A stretch of DNA of 64,000 bases from Pseudomonadales bacterium (GTDB lineage: Bacteria; Pseudomonadota; Gammaproteobacteria; Pseudomonadales; Halieaceae). How positions within the stretch are numbered: the first letter of the stretch is position 1; each line of letters begins with the position of its first letter. The translations under genes and the position numbers were made by a program. Below, in pieces: positions 16,446 to 24,839 of the stretch. The notes below the pieces were generated by a model, which searched no databases, was not told where the DNA came from, and saw nothing but the letters and a program-made list of their open reading frames with translations. The stretch covers positions 1 to 64,000 of the forward strand of contig JACKNU010000008.1 of assembly GCA_024234675.1 (NCBI GenBank). Direction: 5' to 3'.

Positions 16446-17171
16446 TCAGAATTCCTCCCAGTCCTCGGCACTGCGGTCGAAATCGGAGAAATCGTCATCC
16501 ACCTTGCCGCGGGTAACAAAAAATTCGCGGCGTTGCAGGTAGGCATCCCGCAGGAAAATATAGCGGTCTCCTGTTATCAGGTCCTCGGCGTCCAGCAGAC
16601 GCGCCCGGTAATCGATGATCTCCACCGTCCAGAACGTCCAGGCGATGGGATTGTCGTTCAGCAGCGAGGGAATCGAGCTGTAGGTGTCGGCAAAGTAGCC
16701 CACGGTGCTGCGCACGGTGCGCGGCCCGATCACCGGCATCATCACAAAGGGGCCGCTGCCCACGCCCCACACGGCCAGGGTCTGGCCGAAGTCGGCGCGA
16801 AAAGGCTCTATCCCCATCTGCGTGGCAACATCCACCAGGCCCAACAACCCCAGCGTGGAATTGATCAGGAAGCGCCCTCCCGCGTTCATGGAGCCGGCAA
16901 ACTCACCCTGCAGGATCGAATTGAAAAAGGAGTTGAAATCGTAGACGTTGGTAATGAAGTTGGTCACACCCTGCTCGGCAAAGTCCGGCATTATGAACTT
17001 GTAGCCCTTGGCGGTGGGCTTCAGCACCCAGCGGTCAAGGGTGTCGTTGACAACGTACATTTTGCGGTTGAAGGGTTCCCAGGGATCCTTGTTGACAGGC
17101 CCATCCTCGGCCACGCCGGGAGCGCCAGCGAGCAGCAGGATGAACAACAGCAGGTAGCGGGTCAGGGCCAT
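16446..17171 (-). CDS. mlaA: MlaA/VacJ-family protein without lipobox cysteine
   Basis: A protein of 241 residues. MlaA sits in the outer membrane and helps move mislocalised phospholipids back to the inner membrane. The family start DPWEPFNRKMYVVND and the long conserved core (NFITNVYDFNSFFN, GIEPFRADFGQTLA, SGPFVMMPVIGP) are intact. The signal peptide (RYLLLFILLLAGAPGVAEDG) has no Cys, so it is not lipidated in the classical way, unlike E. coli MlaA. It begins 60 bp after bufC on the same strand and could be transcribed from the buf operon. Confidence 0.9.
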   Translation of the reverse strand: MALTRYLLLFILLLAGAPGVAEDGPVNKDPWEPFNRKMYVVNDTLDRWVLKPTAKGYKFIMPDFAEQGVTNFITNVYDFNSFFNSILQGEFAGSMNAGGRFLINSTLGLLGLVDVATQMGIEPFRADFGQTLAVWGVGSGPFVMMPVIGPRTVRSTVGYFADTYSSIPSLLNDNPIAWTFWTVEIIDYRARLLDAEDLITGDRYIFLRDAYLQRREFFVTRGKVDDDFSDFDRSAEDWEEF

Positions 17172-17231
17172 GGCCGGGTCGGTTTCAAAAATTGGGTCGA
17201 AATGGTACGCGCAGTGTCACCGGAGGGCAAC

Positions 17232-17999
17232 TTATGATTGCTCGCAGGGCGGCCGGCCCGAGACCCCCAACACTCCGCATTCCAGCAGCCGGGCCAGCAG
17301 CTGGGAGCCAAAAGTCTGCAGGGACTGGCTCTCGAGCCGGGTTTCAGCGGCCAGGGTTGCCAGCAATCCGGCGCCGGTGGCCTCGCTGTTGCCACGCGTC
17401 AGCTCCACCAGACGGGCGGTCACCGCGTTCAGCTCCATGAACCGCACCCGCTCCTCGCGGTCTCGGTATACCACCAGGTAGGTGGGCTCGCCCTCCTCAC
17501 GCGGCTGGTTGCGGGGCCCTATCTGATGCACCGGAAAGCGATAGGACAGCAGCCAGGCCAGGGGGGAAAGTCGCGGCACCGCGGCCAGCGGGTCATCCAC
17601 CTGCACCGCCGGGGGCGGCGATTCCTCGGCCACGTCCAGGGCCAGCTCCACCCACTCGTAGTGCGCCAGCTCCGCCATGAAGGGCGGGTCGAGGTCGCGG
17701 AGCTGGTACTCCTGCAGCAGGTACTGGAGGAATTCCTGGCTGATTTCCATGAAATAGGGTGTGCTACAGCGGTGTGCCTGGATAAAGCCGCGCACCAGTT
17801 GCTGCCAGTCATCGTCCCCGTACAGGCTGCGCAGCACCGGGAAACCCTTGCTGATGAAACCCTCTATGTTGTTGTAGACAAGGCGCTGGTAGATATCGAG
17901 GCGGCGCTGCTCCACACCCCGGGGGGGTGGTGTAGCGGCCGGGTCACGCAGGTAGCCGGCCATGGCCAGCTGGCTGTCGCGCAGGGAAGGCCCGCTCAT
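17232..17999 (-). CDS. bufC: DUF2063 partner protein BufC/HvfC-like
   Basis: A protein of 255 residues whose ATG 17999 overlaps the TGA of bufB (ATGA). The N-terminal DUF2063 part has the typical RRLDIYQRLVYNNIEGFISKG and FPVLRSL region, followed by a C-terminal domain. In related systems this partner delivers the peptide leader to the DUF692 enzyme so that it can modify cysteines. The frame is also open upstream to 18293, but that part is a shadow of bufB. Context with bufB and bufA makes the call firm. Confidence 0.9.
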   Translation of the reverse strand: MSGPSLRDSQLAMAGYLRDPAATPPPRGVEQRRLDIYQRLVYNNIEGFISKGFPVLRSLYGDDDWQQLVRGFIQAHRCSTPYFMEISQEFLQYLLQEYQLRDLDPPFMAELAHYEWVELALDVAEESPPPAVQVDDPLAAVPRLSPLAWLLSYRFPVHQIGPRNQPREEGEPTYLVVYRDREERVRFMELNAVTARLVELTRGNSEATGAGLLATLAAETRLESQSLQTFGSQLLARLLECGVLGVSGRPPCEQS

Positions 18000-18865
18000 G
18001 CCCGGGCCGCCGCCTGCGGGCCGGCCAGCGCCGCGCCCTGCAGCTGGCGCACCCTGGCCACTTCCTGCAACAGTTCGGCCAGGGGAGGCAGGTTGAAGTC
18101 CCGCTCCAACAGGGTTGGCAGCGGACCCAGCCGCCGGTAAGCCTGTTCCAACAGGGCCCACACCGGGTCTATGACCGCTGTCCCGTGCGTGTCCACCTTT
18201 AAATCCTCCGCCTCGTCGTAATGCCCGGCAATGTGGATGTAGCGGGTGCGCTCCAGCGGCAGGGAATCCAGGAAGTCCAGCGGGTCGTAGCAATGATTGA
18301 TCGCGTTGACGTAGATATTGTTCACATCCAGCAACAGCTCGCAGTCGCTCTCCGCCAGCACCGCGCTGATGAATTGCGCCTCGCTCATGTCGCTGTGAGG
18401 CTGGGCGTAGTAGGAAGCATTCTCCAGCACCAGCGGCCGGCCCATGATGTCCTGCACCTGCCGCACCCGCGCGGCCACGTAGTGCACGGCCTCCTCGGTA
18501 AAGGGTATGGGCAGCAGGTCGTAGAGATGGCCCCCGGCGGCACAGTAGGTCAGGTGCTCACTGTAGAAAGCGGCACCGATCTCCGCCGCCAGGGCTTTGA
18601 CCGATCGCACCAGTTCGGTGTCGATCGGATCCGGGCCGCCGATATCCAGGGACAACCCGTGTAATACGACAGGGTAGCGTTCCGCCAGCTGGCGGAACTG
18701 CCGGCCGAACCGGCCGCCCACCCCTATCCAGTTTTCAGGCGCGACCTCCAGGAAGTCCACCGCAGTGGGCTCCATGGACAGCAACGGACCCAACAGGGTC
18801 CGCCGCAGGCCGAGCCCCGCGCCGCGGGGCTCAACGATGGTTTCCGGTATCAGGAGCCGCCGCAC
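17996..18865 (-). CDS. bufB: DUF692/MNIO-type RiPP maturase BufB/HvfB-like
   Basis: A protein of 289 residues with the TIM-barrel DUF692 family pattern (MbnB, HvfB, BufB). These enzymes bind two or three irons and oxidatively rearrange cysteine in a peptide substrate. Candidate iron ligands are visible in VVLHGLSLDIGG, FYSEHLTYC, LVLENASYY, LLLDVNNIYVNAINHCYDP, YIHIAGHYDE and VDTHG. The N-terminal GAGLGLRR is typical. It starts at GTG 18865, overlapping the last 16 nt of the precursor gene, so it is coupled to the precursor's translation. Confidence 0.92.
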   Translation of the reverse strand: MRRLLIPETIVEPRGAGLGLRRTLLGPLLSMEPTAVDFLEVAPENWIGVGGRFGRQFRQLAERYPVVLHGLSLDIGGPDPIDTELVRSVKALAAEIGAAFYSEHLTYCAAGGHLYDLLPIPFTEEAVHYVAARVRQVQDIMGRPLVLENASYYAQPHSDMSEAQFISAVLAESDCELLLDVNNIYVNAINHCYDPLDFLDSLPLERTRYIHIAGHYDEAEDLKVDTHGTAVIDPVWALLEQAYRRLGPLPTLLERDFNLPPLAELLQEVARVRQLQGAALAGPQAAARA

Positions 18866-19170
18866 TTACCTTCGCCGCATTTGCCCTCGCCACCCTTGCC
18901 GTCGCCGTCCTTGTCGCCGCCACAGGAGCCTTCACCGCCCTTGTCGCCGCCGCAGGAGCCTTCGCCACCCTTGTCACCGCAGGAGCCCTCGCCGTCCTTG
19001 TCGCCGCCGCAGCCGCCCTCCTTGTGCTTGTCGTAGTTGGGCAGGTCATAACCGCCCTTGAGCTGCTGGGCGGAGAAGGGGTTTACGTCAGCAGACGCCA
19101 TGGGGGCAACGGAACTTGCCAGGAATGCCGCGCCCAGGGCAGCGGCCAGAGGTTTCTTGAATTGAGCCAT
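18850..19170 (-). CDS. bufA: Cys-rich exported RiPP precursor, HvfA/BufA-like
   Basis: A protein of 106 residues from ATG 19170, with AGGGA 8 nt upstream. A signal peptide (MAQFKKPLAA, hydrophobic core, cut near MASA-DV at residue 27) sends it to the periplasm. The mature part is Gly/Lys/Asp-rich and holds six Cys (54, 63, 73, 83, 98, 103), each inside an E-G-x-C-G motif: one EGGCG, three EGSCG and two EGKCG. In Haemophilus HvfA the EGKCG motif is converted by the HvfB/HvfC enzymes to an oxazolone-thioamide that binds copper. The DNA of the Cys region is a set of roughly 30-bp tandem repeats. Confidence 0.92.
   Translation of the reverse strand: MAQFKKPLAAALGAAFLASSVAPMASADVNPFSAQQLKGGYDLPNYDKHKEGGCGGDKDGEGSCGDKGGEGSCGGDKGGEGSCGGDKDGDGKGGEGKCGEGKCGGS
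18858..19020 (-). repeat. Short tandem repeats encoding the EGxCG units
   Basis: Within bufA the segment repeats a unit of about 30 bp (for example GAGGGCTCCTGCGG followed by Asp-Lys codons) four to five times with small changes. Units are in-frame, so the number of metal-binding motifs could change by slippage or recombination without breaking the gene. Confidence 0.7.
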
Positions 19171-19325
19171 AATAATTTCCCTGTAGTAAATCATGTGATT
19201 GTAGTAATACCCGATTCGCCCGTTTTTCACCACCTGCAGACGAGGATCGTGCAAGTTATGACCCGGCGGGGCGGTGGAAGTTTCAAATTCATGGCGCGCG
19301 ACCCAGGCTATCGCCTACCCTATCG

Positions 19326-22300
19326 TCAATGGGGGTTGGCCGCCAGCCACCGGGCGACCGCCCGCCACTGCTCCTGCAGGCGCTTGGCCGAAACCGCCTG
19401 GCGGGTGCCCAGGTGCTGCGCGAACAGCGATACCCGCAACTCTTCCAGCATCCAGCGATACTGCAGCGCCTCGCTGCAGGACAGCAGCAGGCCGGGCCGC
19501 TTGCCCAGCACCTCCCACAGTGGCGCCCCCAGCTCCTGCAGCAGGGCGATGTGGCCCTGGTCCCTGGCGTACTGGCCGCTGAGCCGCTCCACGCGGTTGC
19601 ACAGGGCCTTCATGTAGCGGGGGTACTGGGACAGCCAGGGCTCGGGGGTATCGCGCTGGAAGCCCGCTACCAGCAGGCGCTCCAGCTGGCTGTCTATATC
19701 CTCGCGGGTATCGGGCCAGCGCCCGGCTTCCAGGGCCGCCAGGCGCCGGCGCAGCTCCGCCAGCGCGCCCAGGCTGTTCAGCAACACCGCTTGCAACTGC
19801 GTGGCGCGCCCCACGACCTCGCCCCGCCCCCGTTCCAGCATCTGCTGGAATGCTTCGCGGCTGCGCGGCGCCCCCTGGTCCACCGCCATCGCCTGCAGAA
19901 TGGCGGCATCCACCAGGTCCTCCAGCAGGGCCTCCCTGTCCAGGCCGGCGGCGGCCAGCGCCAGGGCGCAATCGTTACCGCGCAGCAGCTGCTTGCGCAG
20001 GTACTTGACCTGCTGGACGCTGTGCAGGCGCAACAGGCGCAGCACCCCCAGCCGGTGCCGCAAACGGGCCTCCCCGGGGTAGTCACACAGGGCGATGTCC
20101 ACCGCTGCGCCCTTATCCACCAGCGCCGGGTAGGCGACGATATCCACCCCCGCCTGGCGAAACCGGTACTCGGCGGGCAGCGCCTCGAAATCCCAGCGGA
20201 CAATGCCCTCGCGCGCCGGCGAGTCGCCCTGCCGGGTGCTGAGACTCTGGCGGGTATGGTCGCGGAAGCGCTCTACCAGTTGCGCCAGGTCCCGCCCCTG
20301 GGCCAGCAGCCTGCCGTCGGCGTCCACTACCCGGATGTTCATGCGGTAGTAGTCGTCCAGTTTGTGTACAGCCCAGTCGCCGGGCGCCAGCCTGACAGTG
20401 CCCATGGCGGCGAAGCGGTCGGCCAGGGACCGCACCAGGTCGACATCGGCCGGTTCCAGCCCGGCCAGCGCCCGATCCACATGATCGGGCACCGGCACCA
20501 GCTGCTTGCGCTTGTCCTTGGGCAGGTTCTTCACCAGCTGGATGCACTTTTCCCGCAGCAGCCCCGGTACCAGCCACTCGAACAGGTGGCGTGGCACCCG
20601 GTTCAGCAGGGCCACCGGCACGGTGACCGAGACGCCGTCGGCCGCCCCGCCGGGTTCGAACTGGTAGCTCAAGCGGAAGCGCATATCCGCCCAGTCCAGG
20701 TGATCGGGAAACTGCTCGCCGAGGTCGGTACCGGGATCCCTGGCCAGCAGGTCTTCCCGGGCCAGGCGCAGGGAGGCCTCAGCCCCGAGCTGGCGCTTCA
20801 GCCAGCCCTGCAGGCGCCCGGCGGTGCAGATATCCGGCGGCAGGCGCTCGTCATAAAAGTCGAACAAAACCTGTTCATCGACCAGGATGTCCCGGCGCCG
20901 GGTGCGCGACTCCAGTTCTTCCAGCTCCCGCACCTGGCGCTGGTTGTGCTTCAGAAACGCCGGAAAGGGGCGCATGTTGCAGGCCACCAGGCCGTCGCGG
21001 ATCAATATTGCACGCGCCTCCGCCGGGGCGATGGGCCCGTAGTGCACCGGCCGCTTGTCCGCCAGGGTGAGGCCGTACAGCAGGATGCGCTCATAAGCCA
21101 TGACCCGGCCGCTGCGGGGTTGCCAGCGCGGCTGGTGGTACTGGCGCTTGAGCAGGTCGGGGTTGATCCCTATGGCCCACTCGGGATCGATGGCGGCCAC
21201 CTCGCGGGCATAGACCCTGGAGGTCTCGACGATCTCGGCGGCCACCAGCCAGCGGGGGCGCTTGCGCGCCTGGGAGGAGCCGGGAAAGATCTGCAGTTTG
21301 CGGTTGCGAGCGCCGAGGTATTCCCGGCCCTCGTGGAGCTGTGCGATATTGCCCAGCAGTCCCGCCAGCAGGGCCGTGTGCACCGCCTGGTAATCCTCCT
21401 CTGCCGCCAGCGCCGGCTTCGGTTTCAGCTGCTGGCCGCGGCAGGCGATGACCAGCTGGGTGTGGATATCCCGCCACTCGCGCATGCGCAGGTAGGACAG
21501 GAACTCGCGTTTGCACATTTTTGCAAACTGGTTGCCGCTCAGGGCCTGGCGCTGCTCCTCGGCGTACCGCCAGAGGTTCAGCCAGGCCATGAAATCCGAG
21601 CGCGGATGGCGGAACCGCGCGTGGGCCTGGTCGGCCTGCTGCTGCTTATCCGCCGGCCGCTCCCGCGGGTCCTGTATGGCCAGGGCGCTGCAGATGACCA
21701 GCACCTCCTCCAGGCAGCCCAGTTCCGCGGCCGCCAGCACCATGCGCCCCAGGCGCGGGTCCACCGGCAGGCGCGCCATGCGCCGGCCCACCGCCGTGAG
21801 CTGCCCGCCCCGGGCGACGGCACCCAGCTCTTCCAGCAGGCGATAACCGTCGCGCACCATGCGCGGATCCGGGGGGTTGATGAAGGGGAAATCCTCCACC
21901 TCCCCCAGGCCCAATACCAGCATCTGCAGCACCACCGCCGCCAGGTTGGTGCGCATGATCTCGGGGTCGGTAAACTCGGGGCGCTGGTTGAAATCCGCCT
22001 CGCTGTACAGGCGCAGGCATACGCCCGCCGCGATCCGCCCGCAGCGCCCCTGGCGCTGGTTGGCGCTGGCCTGGGAGATCGGCTCTATGGGCAGGCGCTG
22101 CATCTTGGTGCGAAAACTGTAGCGGCTGATGCGGGCCAGGCCCGGGTCGATCACGTAGCGGATACCCGGCACCGTGAGGGACGTCTCGGCCACGTTGGTG
22201 GCCAGCACCACCCGGGTGCCGCGGCGGGAGCCGGTGTCGAACACCCTGTTCTGCTCGGCCTGGCTGAGGCGGGCGTACAGCGGCAACACATCCAGCGCCT

Positions 22301-23060
22301 TGTTGTGGCGCAGCAGCCTGGCCAGCTCGCGGATATCGCGCTCCCCGGGCAGGAACACCAGCACATCGCCGCGCGCGCCATAGCGCCCGGCGTCGATGTC
22401 TTCCACCAGTGCGGCCACCTGCTCCTGCCCGCCCTCGCCGTCGTCGCTGTCCGCGGGGTCGATATAGTGGGTGGTCACCGGGTAGGTACGCCCGGAAACC
22501 TCGATCACCGGAGCGCCGTCGAAGTGCCGGGAAAAGCTCTCCACGTCGATGGTGGCGGAGGTGATGATCACTTTCAGGTCGGGCCGCCTGGGCAGCAGGC
22601 GCTTCAGGTAACCCAGCAGGAAATCGATATTCAGGCTGCGCTCGTGGGCCTCGTCTATGATCAGCGTGTCGTACTTGCGCAGCAGTCGGTCGTGCTGGAT
22701 TTCCGCCAGCAGGATGCCGTCGGTCATCAGCTTGAGAGCGGTGTTATCGCTGACCTTGTCGGTAAATCGCACCTGGTAGCCCACCAGCTCGCCCAGGCTG
22801 GCACCCAACTCCTGGGCGATACGCTGGGCCACGGTGCGCGCCGCCAGGCGCCTGGGCTGGGTGTGACCGATCAGCCGCTGCGCGCCGCGCCCCAGTTGCA
22901 GGCAGATCTTGGGCAACTGGGTGGTCTTGCCCGAGCCGGTTTCACCCGCCACGATGACCACCTGGTGCCCGGCGATGGCGCGGGCGATATCCTCGCGGTG
23001 CTCGACCACCGGCAGCTCCGCCGGAAAGCGCATGGCCGGGATGGTGCGCAGCGCGCCCAT
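19326..23060 (-). CDS. hrpA: ATP-dependent RNA helicase HrpA
   Basis: About 1244 residues. HrpA is a large DEAH-box helicase that resolves stalled ribosomes and processes mRNA. Walker A is GETGSGKTTQLPK and the DEAH box is IDEAHERSLN; the motif VI region QRQGRCGRIAAG is intact, and the long C-terminal DUF3418 part is present. The E. coli protein has a longer N-terminus; here the helicase core begins almost at once. The start is uncertain: ATG 23060, ATG 23033 and GTG 23117 are all in frame and none has a strong ribosome site. Confidence 0.93.
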   Translation of the reverse strand: MGALRTIPAMRFPAELPVVEHREDIARAIAGHQVVIVAGETGSGKTTQLPKICLQLGRGAQRLIGHTQPRRLAARTVAQRIAQELGASLGELVGYQVRFTDKVSDNTALKLMTDGILLAEIQHDRLLRKYDTLIIDEAHERSLNIDFLLGYLKRLLPRRPDLKVIITSATIDVESFSRHFDGAPVIEVSGRTYPVTTHYIDPADSDDGEGGQEQVAALVEDIDAGRYGARGDVLVFLPGERDIRELARLLRHNKALDVLPLYARLSQAEQNRVFDTGSRRGTRVVLATNVAETSLTVPGIRYVIDPGLARISRYSFRTKMQRLPIEPISQASANQRQGRCGRIAAGVCLRLYSEADFNQRPEFTDPEIMRTNLAAVVLQMLVLGLGEVEDFPFINPPDPRMVRDGYRLLEELGAVARGGQLTAVGRRMARLPVDPRLGRMVLAAAELGCLEEVLVICSALAIQDPRERPADKQQQADQAHARFRHPRSDFMAWLNLWRYAEEQRQALSGNQFAKMCKREFLSYLRMREWRDIHTQLVIACRGQQLKPKPALAAEEDYQAVHTALLAGLLGNIAQLHEGREYLGARNRKLQIFPGSSQARKRPRWLVAAEIVETSRVYAREVAAIDPEWAIGINPDLLKRQYHQPRWQPRSGRVMAYERILLYGLTLADKRPVHYGPIAPAEARAILIRDGLVACNMRPFPAFLKHNQRQVRELEELESRTRRRDILVDEQVLFDFYDERLPPDICTAGRLQGWLKRQLGAEASLRLAREDLLARDPGTDLGEQFPDHLDWADMRFRLSYQFEPGGAADGVSVTVPVALLNRVPRHLFEWLVPGLLREKCIQLVKNLPKDKRKQLVPVPDHVDRALAGLEPADVDLVRSLADRFAAMGTVRLAPGDWAVHKLDDYYRMNIRVVDADGRLLAQGRDLAQLVERFRDHTRQSLSTRQGDSPAREGIVRWDFEALPAEYRFRQAGVDIVAYPALVDKGAAVDIALCDYPGEARLRHRLGVLRLLRLHSVQQVKYLRKQLLRGNDCALALAAAGLDREALLEDLVDAAILQAMAVDQGAPRSREAFQQMLERGRGEVVGRATQLQAVLLNSLGALAELRRRLAALEAGRWPDTREDIDSQLERLLVAGFQRDTPEPWLSQYPRYMKALCNRVERLSGQYARDQGHIALLQELGAPLWEVLGKRPGLLLSCSEALQYRWMLEELRVSLFAQHLGTRQAVSAKRLQEQWRAVARWLAANPH

Positions 23061-23136
23061 CGGGGCGTCGGCTGCGGCATGGGGAGGGTCGGAGGCGCCC
23101 TCACTGCCTTCCTGCACGCGGCTTGCCTGCGGGACC

Positions 23137-23652
23137 CTAGGCGCTGGCCTGGCCTGGCGCGGCCCCACCACCCGCACCGGAGGCGACAAACTGGCGGTGA
23201 TCCAGGTACATCAGGCGCAGCAGCACATTGCCGGGGGGGCCGGAGGTGTCGGCCCCCAGCACCATCACATTGGGTTTTTCCTGTTCCACGGTTACCCCGG
23301 TCACCCCGAACAGCACCGACTGGGCGCGATGCTGCATGTTGAACACGGTGACCGGGCGCTTCTCCTCCAGCGACCGCGACAGGTTGTTGATCAGCACCGC
23401 CAGGCTGGCGCGAAACGCCCCGAAGTTCAGCTTGCCGTCAAATTCGCTGTGATCCAGTTCGAGGCGAAAGGCCACGGTGGAATTGTCCTCCATGCGCACG
23501 GTGGTCATGGGCATGCTGCGGCCCTCGGCAACCTCGCGAAATACGCGCTTGGCTTCGGTGCGCGGCGCGGCGATAAACTGCCGGTGCAGCAGGTTGGTGG
23601 CGATCAACAGGAACTTTTCCTTGGGTATGGTCTGGGCGTCGGACTGGGCCAT
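23137..23652 (-). CDS. Conserved protein of unknown function upstream of hrpA
   Basis: A protein of 171 residues starting MAQSDAQTIPKEKFLLIATN, with GAGG before the ATG. No signal peptide or membrane segment is visible; the body shows mixed beta and alpha character (TVRMEDNSTVAFRLELDH, ASLAVLINNL, VTVFNMQHRAQSVLFG) and the tail is Gly/Ala-rich and probably disordered. I do not recognise a family. It lies just upstream of hrpA on the same strand and may share its transcript. Confidence 0.7.
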   Translation of the reverse strand: MAQSDAQTIPKEKFLLIATNLLHRQFIAAPRTEAKRVFREVAEGRSMPMTTVRMEDNSTVAFRLELDHSEFDGKLNFGAFRASLAVLINNLSRSLEEKRPVTVFNMQHRAQSVLFGVTGVTVEQEKPNVMVLGADTSGPPGNVLLRLMYLDHRQFVASGAGGGAAPGQASA

Positions 23653-23795
23653 AACAACCTCGTACAGTGGCGAGCGCCAAGTCTAACGCCTGATCTGTAC
23701 TATGTCGCTACCGGCCATTAACTGAACTTACCCGCTGGTTCGGGCCCGGTCGCCTCTGGTATTCTTTGTTATTGTTTTTAGGAGGGTTTTATCCA

Positions 23796-24839
23796 GTGAC
23801 AGGGCCGTTGACGGTCATCATGCAGCCATTCTCGCAACTGTTGCGCGCCCTGCCGCCAACCGTGTGGGCGGCCTGCGCCCTGGCGTTGCTGGCGCCCTTC
23901 GCCCAGGCCCTGGGGGACGACGTGGAACGGGAGCTGGCCAGGCTGGCCGGCGAGCGGGAAATGCTGGCCCAGGAACTGGACCAGTTCAAGATAACGGTGA
24001 AGATGATTCACACCGAGGACACCCCCCCGGAGCAGAGCAGCAATCCGGCGGTGCGCAAACTCGCCCTGGAAATGGTCAGCCTGCGGGAGCGCCTGGTGGC
24101 GGTAACGGAGCGCGAGGTCACCCTGTTGCAGGAGCAGATCATCGCCGCCCGCCAACTGGCCGCGGCAGTCGAGGCGGGCGAGGCCGCCCAGGGCCCGGAA
24201 ACCGCCAGGGAGAGCAAACCCCTGCGCATGGCCACCCCGGCCTACTCCATGGCGCGCGAGGAGGAGCATGTGCGGCGCCTGCACGCCCTGCTCACCAACT
24301 ACTACGCCGAACTGCAGGAGGCGGCCCGCACCCTGCCCAGCGAGGAAGAACTGGCGGCGCGGGCGGCGGCACAACTGGACGCCGAGCGCCTGTCCCGTAT
24401 CCCCTTCAGCGTCGACAAGGTGAGACTCAACGGCGCCGAGGCGAGCACCGCCCTGAGCCAGATCACCCAGCGCCTGTCCGATCCCAACATCCCCGAGAGC
24501 CGCCGCGATATCGCGCCTATCTGCGGCATCCGCACCCAGCTGTTCGGCACCCTGATCGCCAGCGAACGGCGCAGTCTCAAGCCCGTGGGCAAGAACCACT
24601 ACATCGCCCGCGTGCGCCTGCAGCCGGGCGATACCACCCTGCGTATCAGGGAGAACAGCTGGGAGGTGCAACTGCCCAAGAACGTGAATGCCGGCGACTA
24701 CCTGATTACCCTGTACGCACCTCCCGGTACGCCGCCCGAGCTGCACCTGTTCGCCGTGGACGACCTGCTGGCCGAGCAGGACCCGCACATCCCCGCCTGG
24801 CTGCCGGCCGAGGTAAACCTCTCCCCGCGCGCCGGATGA
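23796..24839 (+). CDS. Exported coiled-coil protein of unknown function
   Basis: About 347 residues from GTG 23796, chosen because AGGAGGG lies 9 nt upstream; ATG 23820 (MQPFSQLLRA) is the alternative. A signal peptide ends near FAQA-LG. A long coiled coil follows (DDVERELARLAGEREMLAQE on), then an all-beta C-terminal domain with GIRTQLFGTLIASERRSL and VRLQPGDTTLRIREN. No family is recognised. Its stop overlaps the mnmC start by 4 bp, so the two genes are coupled although their roles look unrelated. Confidence 0.75.
   Translation: MTGPLTVIMQPFSQLLRALPPTVWAACALALLAPFAQALGDDVERELARLAGEREMLAQELDQFKITVKMIHTEDTPPEQSSNPAVRKLALEMVSLRERLVAVTEREVTLLQEQIIAARQLAAAVEAGEAAQGPETARESKPLRMATPAYSMAREEEHVRRLHALLTNYYAELQEAARTLPSEEELAARAAAQLDAERLSRIPFSVDKVRLNGAEASTALSQITQRLSDPNIPESRRDIAPICGIRTQLFGTLIASERRSLKPVGKNHYIARVRLQPGDTTLRIRENSWEVQLPKNVNAGDYLITLYAPPGTPPELHLFAVDDLLAEQDPHIPAWLPAEVNLSPRAG

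Noticed and set aside
18000..18293. Longer frame upstream of bufC
   Set aside because: It lies wholly inside bufB in another frame; the ATGA overlap gives the right start.
18858..19020. Tandem repeats that could suggest a CRISPR array
   Set aside because: Units are contiguous, imperfect and in-frame coding for EGxCG; there are no spacers and no cas genes.
19329..23342. Very long open frame on the plus strand opposite hrpA (over 1300 codons)
   Set aside because: It mirrors a real DEAH helicase; high GC keeps the opposite frame open. Composition is Gln/His/Ala-rich with no domain.
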